A stretch of DNA of 64,000 nt from Paralithodes platypus (taxonomy: Eukaryota > Arthropoda > Malacostraca > Decapoda > Lithodidae): NCBI GenBank assembly GCA_032716605.1, contig CM064480.1, positions 44,633,194 through 44,697,193 of the forward strand, given 5' to 3'. Positions 11,501 through 23,732 of the stretch are shown here, one piece after another. The notes beneath the pieces are model-generated. The model had not been told where the DNA came from, made no database searches, and saw nothing but the letters and a program-made list of their open reading frames with translations. A program made the translations under genes and the position numbers. Position 1 is the stretch's first letter; each line of letters starts with the position of its first letter.

Positions 11501-12711
11501 GCACATAAATTATGTGGTACACGTAGATTTATGGTGTAACGCCCATTTCTGTGTAGACACAAGTTTATCTCGCATGCAGAGAGAGAGAGAGAGAGAGTAA
11601 AATAAGTGAGTGAATGCTTACAACTAATAAACAATATTTAATTAATCCCAATGATACACAGAAGATATCATGTAATATTAATTGTTACCTTAAAATACAG
11701 AAACATTCTAATATTCTGCCCATATTATTAAACTTACTCTAAACAAAGGAATGTAAAGAAAATCGAACAACAACCAACCAATTTGAAGGGACACTCGATG
11801 CAGGTAGCTTTGCCTCTTGTCTCCTTTTTACGTATAGAAAAACACACCGACAGGCAAACTTGTGTGACGATGTCCGGGGGTAGTTTGTTCAAGCTTGAAG
11901 GGGGTTTAAGGAGGTGTTTTTGTTTAGTTGTTGTCAATCTGAGGGTCAAGCTATAACAACATTGCTCGAAAAGGGCAACAACAATCATAACCCTCAATAA
12001 TAATTAAACAGAATCATTATAACCGCTAAGATGTCACACCAGATCGTGATAAGCAATCATTCGTTACACTCATTACAGGCAGCCTGCCTTGTTTGTCTCC
12101 TTCACACACATAGGAAGGAAAGAGACCTACCAAATATATATAGTAGATATATATCACACATACACTGCACTTTGGTAGCATTATATACAGACGCCTCACT
12201 CCCTTACCGTAATATAAAGGTTCAACCCATGCATATACATTTATCCCTTTCAGTACGATAATGTCCTTGATTTTATTCTGGCTAACATTGGATGGAATTA
12301 CTTGACTGAGAAGTAATATCTATAGGAATCAAAGAGCAAATATCATCTTGATAAACTCTCTAGTTCTGTCAGGTTCTTTCTAAACTGAATTACCACGTCA
12401 AAAGATAACCAGAAAATGCATCCCCATGATAAAAGCGTTATTGACTGTAATTTAATATATACCAGGATTGTAACCCAAACCAATAGAGTTTAGTTACTGA
12501 CTTGAATATCACTACACCATTGACTGGGATTCAATTCAGAGGTGTAATGCTGAAGTATAGTGTTCTTCATTCGAAATATGACAGTATGATACAATGTTGT
12601 ATACAGTATATGTGACACACGTGCATCTGAGTATACAAACATATAAAATGTGCATGCATACTTTCCTCTATCTTCCATTCCTGCTGGAAGTTTGCTCTCA
12701 TTCAACTTATC
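11501..12711. other. Unassigned sequence with a short (GA)n tract
   Basis: Apart from (GA)n at 11579-11597, I recognise nothing. Short open frames (for example 11734-11997 minus and 12031-12261 plus) show no conserved motif. Confidence 0.4.
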
Positions 12712-14250
12712 CCAAAGTGGGTCTCAACCCTCCAACTATTGTTCAATTGCTCTCATACCTCTCATCACTTTGAGCTATATAATCTATTCTTAAATTGTCT
12801 GAAGCATTTGTCTTCCCATAATCTACTTTCTTACCACCAGTATGGTTTCCGTAAAAGCCACTCTTGACCTATGAAAGGCAGTTGATACCCAAAATCATAA
12901 GATACTAATAAATATAATTAATAACATTAGAATATGAGAACACCGATAAAACTTGTAAGCAATTATTTTGCAACTATAATTATTCAGATTTTAAAGATAT
13001 TCATCTGGGGGTACCTCAAAGATCAATTTTAGGTACTATTATAATTTTAGTTGACATAAATGATATATTATTTGTATGTGAGAAGACTTGGTATGTCTTG
13101 TTTGCAGTTGATACGAATTTAGTGTTTGTAGATAAGTATAGTCATCAAATACATAATAATATCAATATTGAGTTTAGTAAAGTATTAGTATGGATGAAAT
13201 CTAGCAAACTTACTTAGATTATATATTATTTCAAAATCGTTCTAAAAAACACGACATGCCACCATTAACCTTTGGAGGCGAGACATTTAATCGTGTTACT
13301 TCAACAAGGTTTCTGGGTATAATAATTGATGAGTATCTAAACTGGAAGCATTACACAAATTGTGTATTTTGTTCTAGAATATGTGGTATTCTGTAGAGAG
13401 TGAGGCATCAGCTTACTACGGAATCAATTATCAATATCATAGACTACAGTAGATCTGGACTAGACACGAAAATGGAACTTTGCAGTAAGGGACCCAAAAT
13501 CGGAGATCGAACCCCCAAGTTCGAACCTCGAAACCGCGAAAATATCACATTTTCGCAGTTTCGAGGCTCGAACTTGGGGGTTTGTTCTCCGATTTTGGGT
13601 CCCTTACTGCAAAGTTCCATTTTCGTGTCCAGTCCAGCTCTACTGTAGGCTATGTCAATATATATTATTATGTATGTTATTCACATATAATATATTGTAT
13701 TTCTTGCTACACAGGGCTATACATCGCTGTCCTACTTACAAAATAGCATAAGAGGACATAAGAAAGTATTACAAACTATTTTAAAGGGAAGTATGAATCT
13801 ACAGACGATATTTCTCCTTCATTAAAGTTACTAACATTTGAATTATATTCAATTACTCTCTAGTGTTGAATGTTAAGAAAGGGACATTTTAATGTTGCTA
13901 ATAAGAAACCTGTTTAAGTACGTACAGCATAATCATTGTACATGAATTTTTTTTTTGTCAATCAGAGTTGTCATCATGCTTGTAGCACTGTCTTTAATAA
14001 TCGTATTTTATGTCAGGGACCTAAGATATGGAACTCATTAACGGATGGAGAAAACAAAATCTCCAATTCGTATGTACATTTTAAGAAAATAATATACAAA
14101 ATATATGTTCATGATGCAATCTTACTAAATTTTCAAATGTTATTGAATTTTAAAATGATTAATACATTCTTTGACAGATACTTACTATTAAAATACAAAT
14201 ATAAAAGGTTATGCATATTACACTTGAATATGTTTACCCAAGAATAATAT
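12712..14250 (+). pseudogene. Decayed LINE, reverse transcriptase to C-terminus, split by a MITE
   Basis: Pieces in several plus-strand frames give SNYCSIALIPLIT (fingers motif, cf. NYRPISL), LGVPQRSILGT followed by VDINDI (cf. GVPQGSILGPLLF..INDL), and VLFAVDTNLVF (a decayed FADDTN). At 13936-14247 the C-terminal QGPKIWNSLTDGENKI appears. A 199-bp hairpin MITE interrupts the copy at 13447-13645. Many stops make it a pseudogene; the order of blocks fits a CR1/L2-like LINE. Confidence 0.75.
13445..13647. mobile_element. 199-bp hairpin MITE with TA target duplication
   Basis: The element (13447-13645) starts CAGTAGATCTGGACTAGACA and ends with the complement of CAGTAGAGCTGGACTGGACA. Its two ~97-bp arms are almost perfectly complementary across the whole length, with only a few mismatches and almost no loop. 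TA flanks both sides. CAGT-type ends with a TA duplication fit Tc1/mariner-mobilised MITEs. The 82-aa frame at 13400-13648 is an artefact of the palindrome. Confidence 0.9.
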
Positions 14251-14470
14251 TATATATGTGTGTGTTGCTTATTACAGTTTGTAATAATTCTAGTGGCTGC
14301 TGGGGAGCTATGGCTCAGCAGACTATGCTAATATAAATGTATGTTTTTTTATTGTATGTTTTCTTTAGTTATTTGATGGTAATACACTATATAAACTGAA
14401 AGAATTGCATACACTATACTGGCGACCCCCTTTCTTATCTTATTATTTCTTGGTCATCCTACTTTCAGGA
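14251..14470. other. 3' flank of decayed LINE
   Basis: AT-rich with short poly-T. It may be the LINE 3' untranslated region. No other feature seen. Confidence 0.35.
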
Positions 14471-14555
14471 CTTCAGTGAGCCTTTCTATTGCGCTAGACA
14501 TATCTGAAGCCTTGGATAAAGTACGGTACAGATCTTTTGTATCCAAACAACCATC
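14471..14555 (+). pseudogene. LINE palm fragment
   Basis: The plus strand reads VSLSIALDISEALDKVRYRSF, cf. the LDISKAFDKVWH motif A region of LINE reverse transcriptases. A fragment only; it abuts a minus-strand LINE piece. Confidence 0.55.
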
Positions 14556-15330
14556 CTTGATATGTTGAGGAAGTGAGAGATGCCATCAACAACCGGAGCT
14601 ATTTAACGGCCAGAACAAAAATGGAGATAAAGGCACAGATAGAGGGATAGCAACCGAAAGATGGTAGTTTAATTATAAGAAATTTGTATCAGACTATATC
14701 AAATGCCTTTGATATATTAGCACAATAGAAAAGGTCACACCGAAGTCCCGAAAAGTGTATGACCAAAAATTAGTAAGATAAAAAAGGAGATCCTCAGTAG
14801 AGCAACACTTAAGGAAACCATTCTACAATCTAAAACTAGATTATGGGAAGACAAATTCTTAAGAAATATTCAAATAAGAATAGATTCCAATAATTTAAGA
14901 GATGTAAGACATTAGAGCAATTGGATTATAGTTAGAGGGTTGAGAGCGGTCACCCTTCTTTGGCACAGGTTGAATGAGAGCAATCTTCCAGCAAGAAGGG
15001 AAGATGTTAGAGCAAAAACCGCGATGGAATTTGCCAAGGCAGGGAGTCAGCACGTAAGAACATTTTTTTAGTACAACAGGAGGAACGCCATCTGGTTTGT
15101 ACGCCTTCTTAGTATTAATTAAACCCAGAGAGGGCAGAATGTACTGTACATACTAAGAAGAAATTAAGATATTAGGCATAAGTAAGAGAGAGAGGAGCGG
15201 AGAGGGAGGAAAAGCACCGGAATCATCCGAGGTGGACTTTTTAGCATTATAAGATCTGTTCTACCTGAAACAAGCTTCCCTCAAAAGTTGTGAATAGTTC
15301 TTCAGTAGAGTTGTCAAGAAGAGAGTAGAT
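14556..15330 (-). pseudogene. LINE reverse transcriptase, 5' part (family A)
   Basis: Read on the minus strand, 14990-15120 gives DGVPPVVLKKCSYVLTPCLG, then FPSCWKIALIQPVPKKGD and NYNPIALMSYISKI. These are the classic fingers-domain blocks of CR1/Jockey-type reverse transcriptases. A decayed palm block follows toward 14700. The end at 14560-14600 matches 10895-10945, so this is the 5' portion of the same family as the 9.8-11.0 kb copy. Multiple stops and frameshifts. Confidence 0.75.
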
Positions 15331-15455
15331 AGTAATGGTCACATTCTGCAACGAGTGCAGTGTTCTGCTCAATATCTCTCTTTCCACTTCGATTGTTCCC
15401 CTGGAATGGACAGCAAGGTATTTGAAATACTAACTGTACCCTGTAACTCCTTGCA

Positions 15456-16058
<603 letters not shown>

Positions 16059-16192
16059 ATGTGAGTAAAGGAAACAAAGGGCAAAGCTTCTTGAAATAAG
16101 TGTCTCCCCCAAAGTTGAAAGAGTGACCGAGATAAATTCGAGGTACGTTAGAGCCAAAATGCCTGGTCACAAGCAACTTGCAATTTTGTTAT
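16059..16192 (-). pseudogene. Short 3' fragment of LINE family A
   Basis: GAAACAAAGGGCAAAGCTTC, AAGTGTCTCCCCCAAAG and GAGCCAAAATGCCTGG match the 3' ends of the copies at 9870-9975, 44770-44885 and 51800-51905. About 130 bp of 3' end only. Confidence 0.8.
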
Positions 16193-16350
16193 CAAGCTAC
16201 TTTTTCGAATAGTTTTCTCTTTCTTTAAATACGCATGCCATCGTCAGTCGAGGAATGTGTAGGGGATTGTGCGATGTTTCTGTGATGGTATTTTTATTAG
16301 CCGATCCAGTTTGATAGTGGTGTCGGCGTTTTCCTGCTTGGAGGTCGATA

Positions 16351-16542
16351 AACAACAAACTCTAATATAAACACCATATGAGGAGGAGCACTTTATTGAC
16401 AACGTTTCGCAGATAGCTTCTTCAGGTAACTCTGACCTGAAGAAGCTATCTGCGAAACGTTGTCAATAAGGTGCTCCTCCTCATTTGGGGTTTATATTCA
16501 TTCTGTCAACTTTTCCAAGTTATATCAACAACAAACTCTAAC
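16351..16542. mobile_element. Fold-back insertion flanked by 15-bp direct repeats; possible Penelope-like remnant
   Basis: AACAACAAACTCTAA occurs at 16351 and again at about 16527, flanking the insert like a target-site duplication. Inside, two arms (about 16363-16428 and 16432-16498) are complementary. Each contains CCTGAAGAAGCTATCTGCG followed by AAACGTTGTCAATAA. A CTGAnGA...GAAAC arrangement resembles the conserved core of the hammerhead-type ribozymes found in Penelope-like retroelements. Pairing of the would-be stem II is weak, so ribozyme activity is only a possibility. Confidence 0.6.
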
Positions 16543-18114
16543 TTACTGAGTATACTGTACAGTTATAGGCAGGACGCTTGTTGTGGAGGTGTGAATGGAT
16601 ATCATAATGCTATCAGTGTGTTGTGTCTAGTTTGAAAGTGAATGAAGGGTATAACGTATTTCATCTATTTGCATCTCTAAACAACTTGAACCACCACAAC
16701 ACCAATGTCTACTTCACCGACAAACGATAAAATATATGTTGGTGACCCGTGATGCTCAGACCTGCTTGGAGAACGATACATAGACCCATAAATAAACTAT
16801 TGGCAAAACGGGTAAAAACTACAATCCCCAAACACGAGTACCACCTTCTACTAAACTTACACTTAGAAAAAATATTCATCCTTCAACGACATTGCAACTT
16901 CCTCTGCCCGCATGTGCTGCACTCTGCCAATTGACCCTACCGACAATTCTCTTGAGACCTCTGGTGGACGCTTCTGAACTAGCGCCAGGGCTATGACTGT
17001 AGACATCACCATACCCAACACCTAGGATATGCACAGTTTATCTCTATTTTTTTGTGATTCTACAAATTTGTATTATACAGTATACGACTACATTAAGTAC
17101 TTATAGAGTATAGTAGTAAAGGGAAAGTCCATATGCAGTTGATAATGACTACAATCATAATTATAAGCTGATTAATTATCAAAACAAAATTGGCACAACA
17201 ATACCTGCTGAACTTTGTATTGTAAATATACGATATTTATGAATATGGGTGATTTTAAATATATATACCAACAGTATGCATAGACCAAAGTATGTGTCAG
17301 CTACAGAAATTTCGACTAACTGCTTATAATATAGAATTGTTGAAGGAGAGGGAGAGTGGATAGCTCCGCAATGTCGCCAATTTTACACAATGCACCGAGG
17401 TTAACATTGCGTTCAGCGCCTCTATTGGCCACTGTAGGCATTTATTGGTAGGGAGAATTAATTATGTCTCTGTATTGTACCGCGTATCATCTGACAGACA
17501 AGAGCTCTAACTGGCCCTGAACTGCTTCTATTACAACCATTTCAGCATATCAATGACAAATAAAACATATAATGTTAACCTTTCTATTATATCTATAAAC
17601 TGTCTTAATTGTGTTTCCCATTTCAATACCTTGAAATACCTAGATAGCATAATACCAAAAAAAATTGTAACTTTTGGAAGTCTAGCGCCTGTCTTTAATA
17701 CAACATAGCCTGAAATTTAATATCTGATTCCTAGAGGTGATTTCCTCAGACAAATAAAATCGTGAATCGGTATTTGGATAAATGTTATGCAAGGTGTAAA
17801 TGACAAGGGTCAAGTACAGTTAGCCTTCCTTATTTACAGCAATGGCCCACATTAATTTTTTTACAAGATATATACAGTAAATGAGGTCTGGCAGAAAAGT
17901 GTTCAAAGATATGTCAGTAATACATTTATATCATGCAGCAGTGAGATACATATATAATTATGTATGTGTTTGCAACACTTAACACACATAAAATACACTG
18001 CAAGTTGCTTCTTTTCTAAATTTATATTCAAGGAAAGTACGCGGACCTGAGTGGACGACAATACGAATCACCTACAAGACGTGCGGTCATACTGTACTAA
18101 TAGTCAATATTCGG
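16543..18114. other. Unassigned AT-rich sequence
   Basis: No recognisable gene or repeat. The 61-aa frame at 16749-16934 has no motif. 17341-17460 is less AT-rich but uninformative. Confidence 0.4.
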
Positions 18115-18172
18115 AGTCTCTCTCTCTCGCTCTGTCTCTGTCTGTCTGTCTCTCTTTCTCTCTCTCTCTTTC
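18115..18172. repeat. Imperfect (CT)n/(CTGT)n tract
   Basis: Immediately precedes the CR1-like LINE. A similar tract precedes the second copy at 22480. Confidence 0.9.
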
Positions 18173-19316
18173 TCACCTGTACAATCTCAAAGTTTGCTGA
18201 CGATACAAAAATTGCAAATAGCGTACTCTCAAAAGAACAAGTTGACAATATGCAACACAATCTAGATAAGTTGTCATGTCGGGCCCAAATTTGGCAAATG
18301 AGTTTCAATGCGGATAAATGTAAAGTACTACATATCGGATGCCGAAATGAGAAAGCAAACTATTCGATGAATGGCACTCAGCTTAAGAGTGTAGACAGAG
18401 AAACCGATCTGGGAGTAACAATATCGAGTAACCTAAAACCGAGTCAACAATGTTCAGAAGTTGTTAAGAAGGCAAACAAAATAATTGGCTTTATAGGCCG
18501 GTCATTTGAGCATAAATCCAAAGAAGTTATCCTAACTCTTTACAATTCCTTAGTCCGCCCTCTCCTGGAATACTGCGTTCAGTTGTGGTGCCCTTATTAC
18601 CAAAAAGATATCGACAAGCTAGAACAAGTTCAACGTAGAGTTACCAAAATTATGCGTAGCCTAAAGGAGCGTCCTAGAGAATGAAATATATTTCCTTTAA
18701 CCCAGCTCAGATTAAGAGAGGACTTAATTCAAGTGTTCAAAATCATCAAAGGCATCGACAATATGAACTGTAGTAAGTACTTCACTATCGACCAGTCTAA
18801 TTACACGCGGAGAAACGGTTGCAAAATTATTGGTAAATCTTTTAACTCACACGAATCTAAGAATTTCTTCTTCAATCGAGTTGTCAACTTGTGGAATGGG
18901 CTTCCCCGAGACTTTATAGACTGCAGCACCGTTGATTCTTTTAAACTTCGCCTAGACAAATATCTTGCATCAAACCCACGACTGACTGCATTTGTAAATG
19001 AATAACTTTATTTTATTCTCCCCTCAGATTCATCAAAGGATTATTGCGTTTATATATTGCTAAGATGTTACTCTCTTTTTCCCAGATATGCTATAGATCC
19101 TTATAACTGTGCTATGTTACTAACCCATCTGTCCCCTACTAACTTCCTAGTCCTGCCACGGACATTAGTTCCAGGGCATTGGTTTCCTTTCCAATTTTCC
19201 CTTACCCACTCTAAACCACTGTTTGGACACATAATCCGCGGTGTTTTGGAGGACAAGCAGCCTAGAGGGATCACTAGAACTGTTGTTGCTTGATTTCCTT
19301 TGTACTTTATACTTTG
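18173..19316 (+). pseudogene. CR1/Jockey-like LINE, palm to 3' end, one nonsense codon (family B)
   Basis: The frame opens with LTCTISKFADDTKIANSV (palm motif C, FADD) and continues through a thumb-type region (MSFNADKCKVLHIG, ETDLGVTISSNLKPS, IIGFIGRSF). The C-terminus follows, with SLVRPLLEYCVQLW, LEQVQRRVTKI and FFFNRVVNLWNGLPRDFIDC. The same frame runs from 18173 to 19005 apart from one in-frame TGA at 18682-18684. The sequence to about 19316 is the 3' untranslated region, because it recurs at 22595-22850. The 5' two thirds of the element are missing. It is the best preserved LINE in the window after its truncation. Confidence 0.88.
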
Positions 19317-19338
19317 TTCTCTCTCTCTCTCTCTCTCC
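19317..19338. repeat. (CT)n at LINE 3' end
   Basis: A short CT tract follows the LINE 3' untranslated region. It may represent its tail. Confidence 0.85.
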
Positions 19339-19948
19339 AGTAGTAGTGAACTTGCATATTTTATGGGCAAGTTTCAAAATGTGTTACAAATAAGATATGA
19401 TTTTTGTTTTGTTTTATGTATTAATGTATTATGTTAAAAAAAAATCAAGAGTGACAACTTTAGAAATGTTATCTATATTTTGGTATATAATGATATTGCT
19501 TCTTCATTAGTTTCCATATTTGCATGATTGTCTCTGTAATTTGAAACTGCATGGCCTTAACAAACAACTGTTTTCAATTGTATTAGAGTGTTTACTGAGA
19601 ATTAGATAACCAAAAAAATAGTACAACAAAGTAGCAGAAATAGATGGACTTTATGAATTTCTGCAACTTAGTATTTTTATTGTGTTTAATTATTTTGTTT
19701 AATTATATGTTATCATTAAGTGTAATTAGACCGAGAATGAGAGATGTATGGGGGAGAGCGGTATAGACTGGGAGGAAAGCACGAATTTGTTGGGGGACAG
19801 GGTGGCCTGGAAGAGGTTTGTTCGTGGCCACCTCGTCAGGGATTAGGGATAGATAGAGAGACTAAGTGTCGGTACAATCTCCAACACTATATAAAACGTG
19901 AATTTAGAAACAAAATATTGGAGAGAGTATCCTAGAATAATGGAGACA
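19339..19948. other. Unassigned AT-rich sequence
   Basis: No feature recognised; the short frame 19744-19935 has no motif. Confidence 0.4.
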
Positions 19949-20875
19949 ACACTCTCTCTCTCTCTCTCTCTCTTCCTCCCTCCCGCTCAGACTCTTTCTC
20001 CTCCGTCCACACTTTTCCTCCCCTCCCCTCCCCTCCCCTCACTCCCCCAGTAAATAAGTTGAGCGACCATATTTCCTCTCTGGCCGCTCCCTCATCCATC
20101 AAGGAAAGTTTCTCCCCTCTCCCCCCTCCTCACATTCCCCTCCCCCATCTGACGCCCCTCTCCTGTTTCTCCTTCCTCTCCCCTCCCCCTTCTAATTCCC
20201 CTCTCTTGTGTCTCCTCCTCCACCCCCGTCCCCTCTTCCCCTCCCCCTTCTAATACCCCTTTCCTTTGTTGTCTCCCTACTTCTATCCCCCCTCCCTTTC
20301 CAGCCTTACTACCCTCCAATCTACTGTCCTCTCTTCTTCTCTACTTCTACCCCTTCCCCTCATTCTGAATCTCCTCCCATGTGCCTTAATTTCTCCCTTC
20401 CCCTCCTCTCCACTCTCTTCCTACTCATATCTTCCCTTTTCCATGCTTTTCCTCCCCGTTACCCAATTATATCCCCTTTCTATTCTTCTTTCCCCCACCC
20501 CAACTTTTTTGCCTCTCTATCCCCTCCATCTATCTTCCCTGACTCCCTCCCACTCCCTACGTCCTCCTACCCCTTCTCTCCCTATCCCCCTAGTTATGAC
20601 TCCCTCTGTCTCTCTAGTCCTCCTCCTCCCTGACTCTCTGATACTCTACCTGAATCCCCGCCCCCTTCATCCTGACTCCCCCCCTTTCCCATGTACTCCC
20701 CTCCCTTTTCCTTGACCCCCCCCCCCCCCCCCCGCCCCTGTCTCTCTCTCTCTCTATGACTGACTCTTCCCCTCTCTCTCTTTTATCAAGCTCCCACAAA
20801 CACTCTCCCTCTTCCTCCGTTTCCCCTCCTCTCTCACTTTACCCCTCCCCTTCCTTCTCCCATTGTGCTAATTCT
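19949..20875. repeat. Pyrimidine-rich block
   Basis: About 900 bp almost exclusively of C and T on the plus strand, including (CT)n at 19949-19972 and a poly-C run at 20717-20733. Overlapping Pro/Ser/Leu and Glu/Gly/Arg open frames on both strands are composition artefacts. Confidence 0.95.
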
Positions 20876-21255
20876 CTGAATTATATCAGTGTACTATATA
20901 CTCGTCAACAGTATAATTATCCTTTGTAACTGTAGTTTACACAACAGACATAATGCAAGATAGGTAGTGTGTTGGTAAAGTAAATGCGTACTGTATTATA
21001 GCATATAAATGATTACTCTATTAGTGTAATGCATTGTGACGATGGAGGGGATAGAGGGGCAAAAACGTGGTGGGTGAGGGAACACAGTAGAAGGGGAATA
21101 TAATTAGGAAAAGGAAAAGGAAAGTCATGGAAGAGGGAAGAGAGTGGAGAGGAGGGGAGGGGAGGGGAAGAAGAAACATGGGAGGAGATTCAGAATAAGA
21201 GTAGGGGGTAGAAGCAGAGAAGAAGAGAGGATAGAAGATTGGAGGTTAGTCAGGC
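20298..21255. repeat. Long inverted repeat, ~135-bp arms, ~680-bp spacer
   Basis: The left arm (20298-20430) reads CCAATCTACTGTCCTCTCTT, ATTCTGAATCTCCTCCCATG, CCTCTCCACTCTCTTCC. The right arm (21115-21255) is its complement with about 85% identity by eye (for example CATGGGAGGAGATTCAGAAT). The arms are pyrimidine- and purine-rich respectively. Confidence 0.85.
20876..21110. other. AT-rich spacer of inverted repeat
   Basis: Ordinary AT-rich DNA; no feature. Confidence 0.4.
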
Positions 21256-21740
21256 TTATATGTTGAGTATGATTGAGTAAATTTGTAACCTTTAAATGGC
21301 ATCACTACGCTCTACACACTCATCTTCTGAATGGCAAAATAGAAAGGTACAGTTAAGAGCATAAATAACGGCGCACCTATCTGAACCAATTTCGACCGCA
21401 AAAGCGATATAACAATACATCATTATAGCCCAGATGCTTTATATCTTGATTGTATAGGTTTAAAGATTTGAATTGTTATAACCTTATATATGCTGAGAAC
21501 TGTACATAATATAACTGTATTTAATATATTACTATACTGCATAGTGTCCACCTCGCTGAATACTTAGTTATAATATATAATGTTTATATTAGACATGTTA
21601 TAGCATCGATGGGTTGTAAACATTGCCCACCCACTGTGCCATCGATCGGTCTGGGCTCCTGTTGACGAGTACCGTCCAGTAAGAAGTTCTGAAAAAACTA
21701 ACCTCGCAGTGGCACAATCGTAGCTTCACTAAATACGTCT
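21256..21740. other. Unassigned sequence
   Basis: No feature recognised. Confidence 0.4.
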
Positions 21741-22388
21741 TGCATACCCTTCTCTTTCCCTCTTCTGCCTTCTTTACTATCTTAATCTCTCCTTCCCTCT
21801 TCCCCCGTCTATATTTCTTCATCTCTGCCCTACTTCCCTAGCCGCCTTTGTTCTCATTTCGTCCATCCCATCTCTTCTTTCCTCTCCTCCTCTCTTTATT
21901 CTTCGTTGTCCTCCCTTATTTCCTCTTCTCCTCCGCTCTTATATTCCTACTTCCACACACTCTCCCCTCTTTCTTCCTCTCTCTCAGCCCCTTCCCTCTT
22001 CCAACTCCTCTTTTCCTTCTCAATAAACTCTTGCCTTTCCTTTTCTGTGACTTTTCCTCTCTTCATCGCATTTCCTATTCCCTCTTTCTCTTTTTCTGTT
22101 TCCCTTCTTCCCTGCTCCCTTCTTTTCATCTGCCCCTCCCCGCCTTTCCCTCTCCTCCATTATTTCCTCTCCTTTCCTCTCTTTCTCTCTTCCCTCCCTC
22201 GCTCTTCCACTTCTTCCTACCTTTTCTCTATCTTCCCATATCATTTTTACAATCCTCTTCCGTCTCTCATTTCCCTCCTCCCTCTCCCCTTGTTCCATTT
22301 GTGTTCTCTTCCCTCCCCTCTTCCTTAAGTACCCCTTAAAAATACTTCCATTGCCTCTTCTTTCCTTGTTTAGTTCCATACGTGTCCA
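21741..22388. repeat. Second pyrimidine-rich block
   Basis: C/T-rich low-complexity DNA. Overlapping open frames in both orientations (for example 21848-22339 plus and 22020-22379 minus) are artefacts. Confidence 0.92.
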
Positions 22389-22406
22389 TTCTCTCTCTCT
22401 TTCTCT

Positions 22407-22472
<66 letters not shown>
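22389..22472. repeat. (CT)n microsatellite
   Basis: About 80 bp of CT with minor interruptions, directly upstream of a LINE fragment. Confidence 0.97.
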
Positions 22473-22474
<2 letters not shown>

Positions 22475-22479
22475 CTCTT

Positions 22480-22860
22480 CCTAGTTTACATATACGATAT
22501 TGACGAGGGCCTCACCTGTACAATCTCAAAGTTTGCAGACGATACAAACATTGCAGATACTTCGAGGATCAGTATATGTATAAATAATTAACAAATATGT
22601 TACTCACTTTTTCCCAGATACACGAAGGATCACATATAGCTGGGTTATGTTATTAATCCAAATTATCTCCTAACATCTACTAACCCTGCCAGGGACATTA
22701 GCCCTAGGGTAGTACTTCCCTTTCCATTTATCCCTTAGCCACTCAAAACCATTGTTGAACACTTTGAGCAGCAGTGATTTAGAAGGCAAACAACCTCGAG
22801 GGGTCGCTAGACTTGTTGTTGCTTGACTTCCTTTGTAGTCCTTTGTACTATCTCTCTGTT
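22480..22860 (+). pseudogene. CR1/Jockey-like LINE, internally deleted second copy (family B)
   Basis: 22483-22560 encodes VYIYDIDEGLTCTISKFADD followed by TNIAD, matching the start of the 18.2-kb copy. About 900 bp are then missing, and 22595-22850 matches its 3' untranslated region (19060-19310), including CTTTTTCCCAGATA and TTGTTGTTGCTTGA. Confidence 0.82.
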
Positions 22861-23005
22861 GTCCTGTCTCGCAGATGTGTTCCCAATATATCCTATTATC
22901 CTCCACTCACCCCTGTCCAGCGCATATATCATATCACCTCGTATATTGTCTTTGCCACTTCTTCTTCTTGCACTCTTTCTTTTCAATCATTTGGCGCATA
23001 ATTGT
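22861..23005. other. Unassigned sequence
   Basis: Short stretch, no feature recognised. Confidence 0.4.
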
Positions 23006-23140
23006 TAAACCCCATGACCACAATACATTTTTCCGGAGCTTGATATAATTGTCTTGATATAATTGTCGCATCATATATATATATATACCCCATGACCCCA
23101 ATATACTTTTCCGGAGCTTGATATAATTATCTTGTGTTAG
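23006..23140. repeat. Local duplication, ~60-bp unit, with (TA)n between
   Basis: CCCCATGACC(A/C)CAATA followed by TTTTTCCGGAGCTTGATATA and ATTNTCTTG occurs at about 23010 and 23088, separated by a short (TA)n. Confidence 0.8.
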
Positions 23141-23188
23141 CCAGAAACAAAACAACAAACACGGCAACACCATACTGAAGACGTGCCT

Positions 23189-23563
23189 TTAAGGGGAGGC
23201 TGGCCGTTTGTTTTGTCTATTAATTCATTTATTCATATATGTTTTTAGTTTCCTCCCTAAGACCTCCATCAAGCTTAAGAAAACACCCCTAGACCCCCCT
23301 TCAAGATAAATTTGTACATTTTTCGGTAGAAAAATATCCCGGCCGAAGTCCGGTTCCTCTTAAAATTGCAGGCTCGCTTTCGCTCGCCAGGAAAAAATCG
23401 ACACCTAAATGGCACGAAATTAAGGTCTTAAAATTGACAACGAAATGGGTCAAAAGGTGTTAAAATCGCCAAACTAATGGGCCGAACGTCTTATAATCTC
23501 AAAACTAGTGGGGCTAAACATTAGGGAGAAGGGGGTCCAGAAAAACGGTCTTCCTCCTCTAAA
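23189..23563 (+). mobile_element. TTAAGGGG-family MITE, copy 1
   Basis: Begins TTAAGGGGAGGCTGGCCGTT. Family-specific blocks follow in order: CCTCCATCAAGCTTAAG, AAATTTGTACATTTTTCGGT, CCGGCCGAAGTCCGG, CAGGCTCGC-TTCGCTCGCCAGG, then repeated GTCTTAAAAT(T/C)G phrases. The right end is decayed. Non-coding. Confidence 0.85.
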
Positions 23564-23732
23564 GTGTTGTTAAGCCGTTTGACTACGAGTCGAGTCGTCT
23601 TTCCAGTCGTAAATAGAATAATTCAATATTTATCAGAACTTATTTGAAAAGGCGTCGTCATACTCACTGATTCACTTACACCTATTGATCTTCTACAATG
23701 GTATACAACGTTTGCAGTATATTTCATTCATA

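Noticed and set aside
13400..13648. 82-codon frame
   Set aside because: Runs through both arms of the hairpin MITE; the two halves are reverse complements.
20059..22379. Pro/Ser/Leu- and Glu/Gly/Arg-rich frames of 60-163 codons
   Set aside because: Low-complexity pyrimidine DNA opens several frames on both strands; no motifs.
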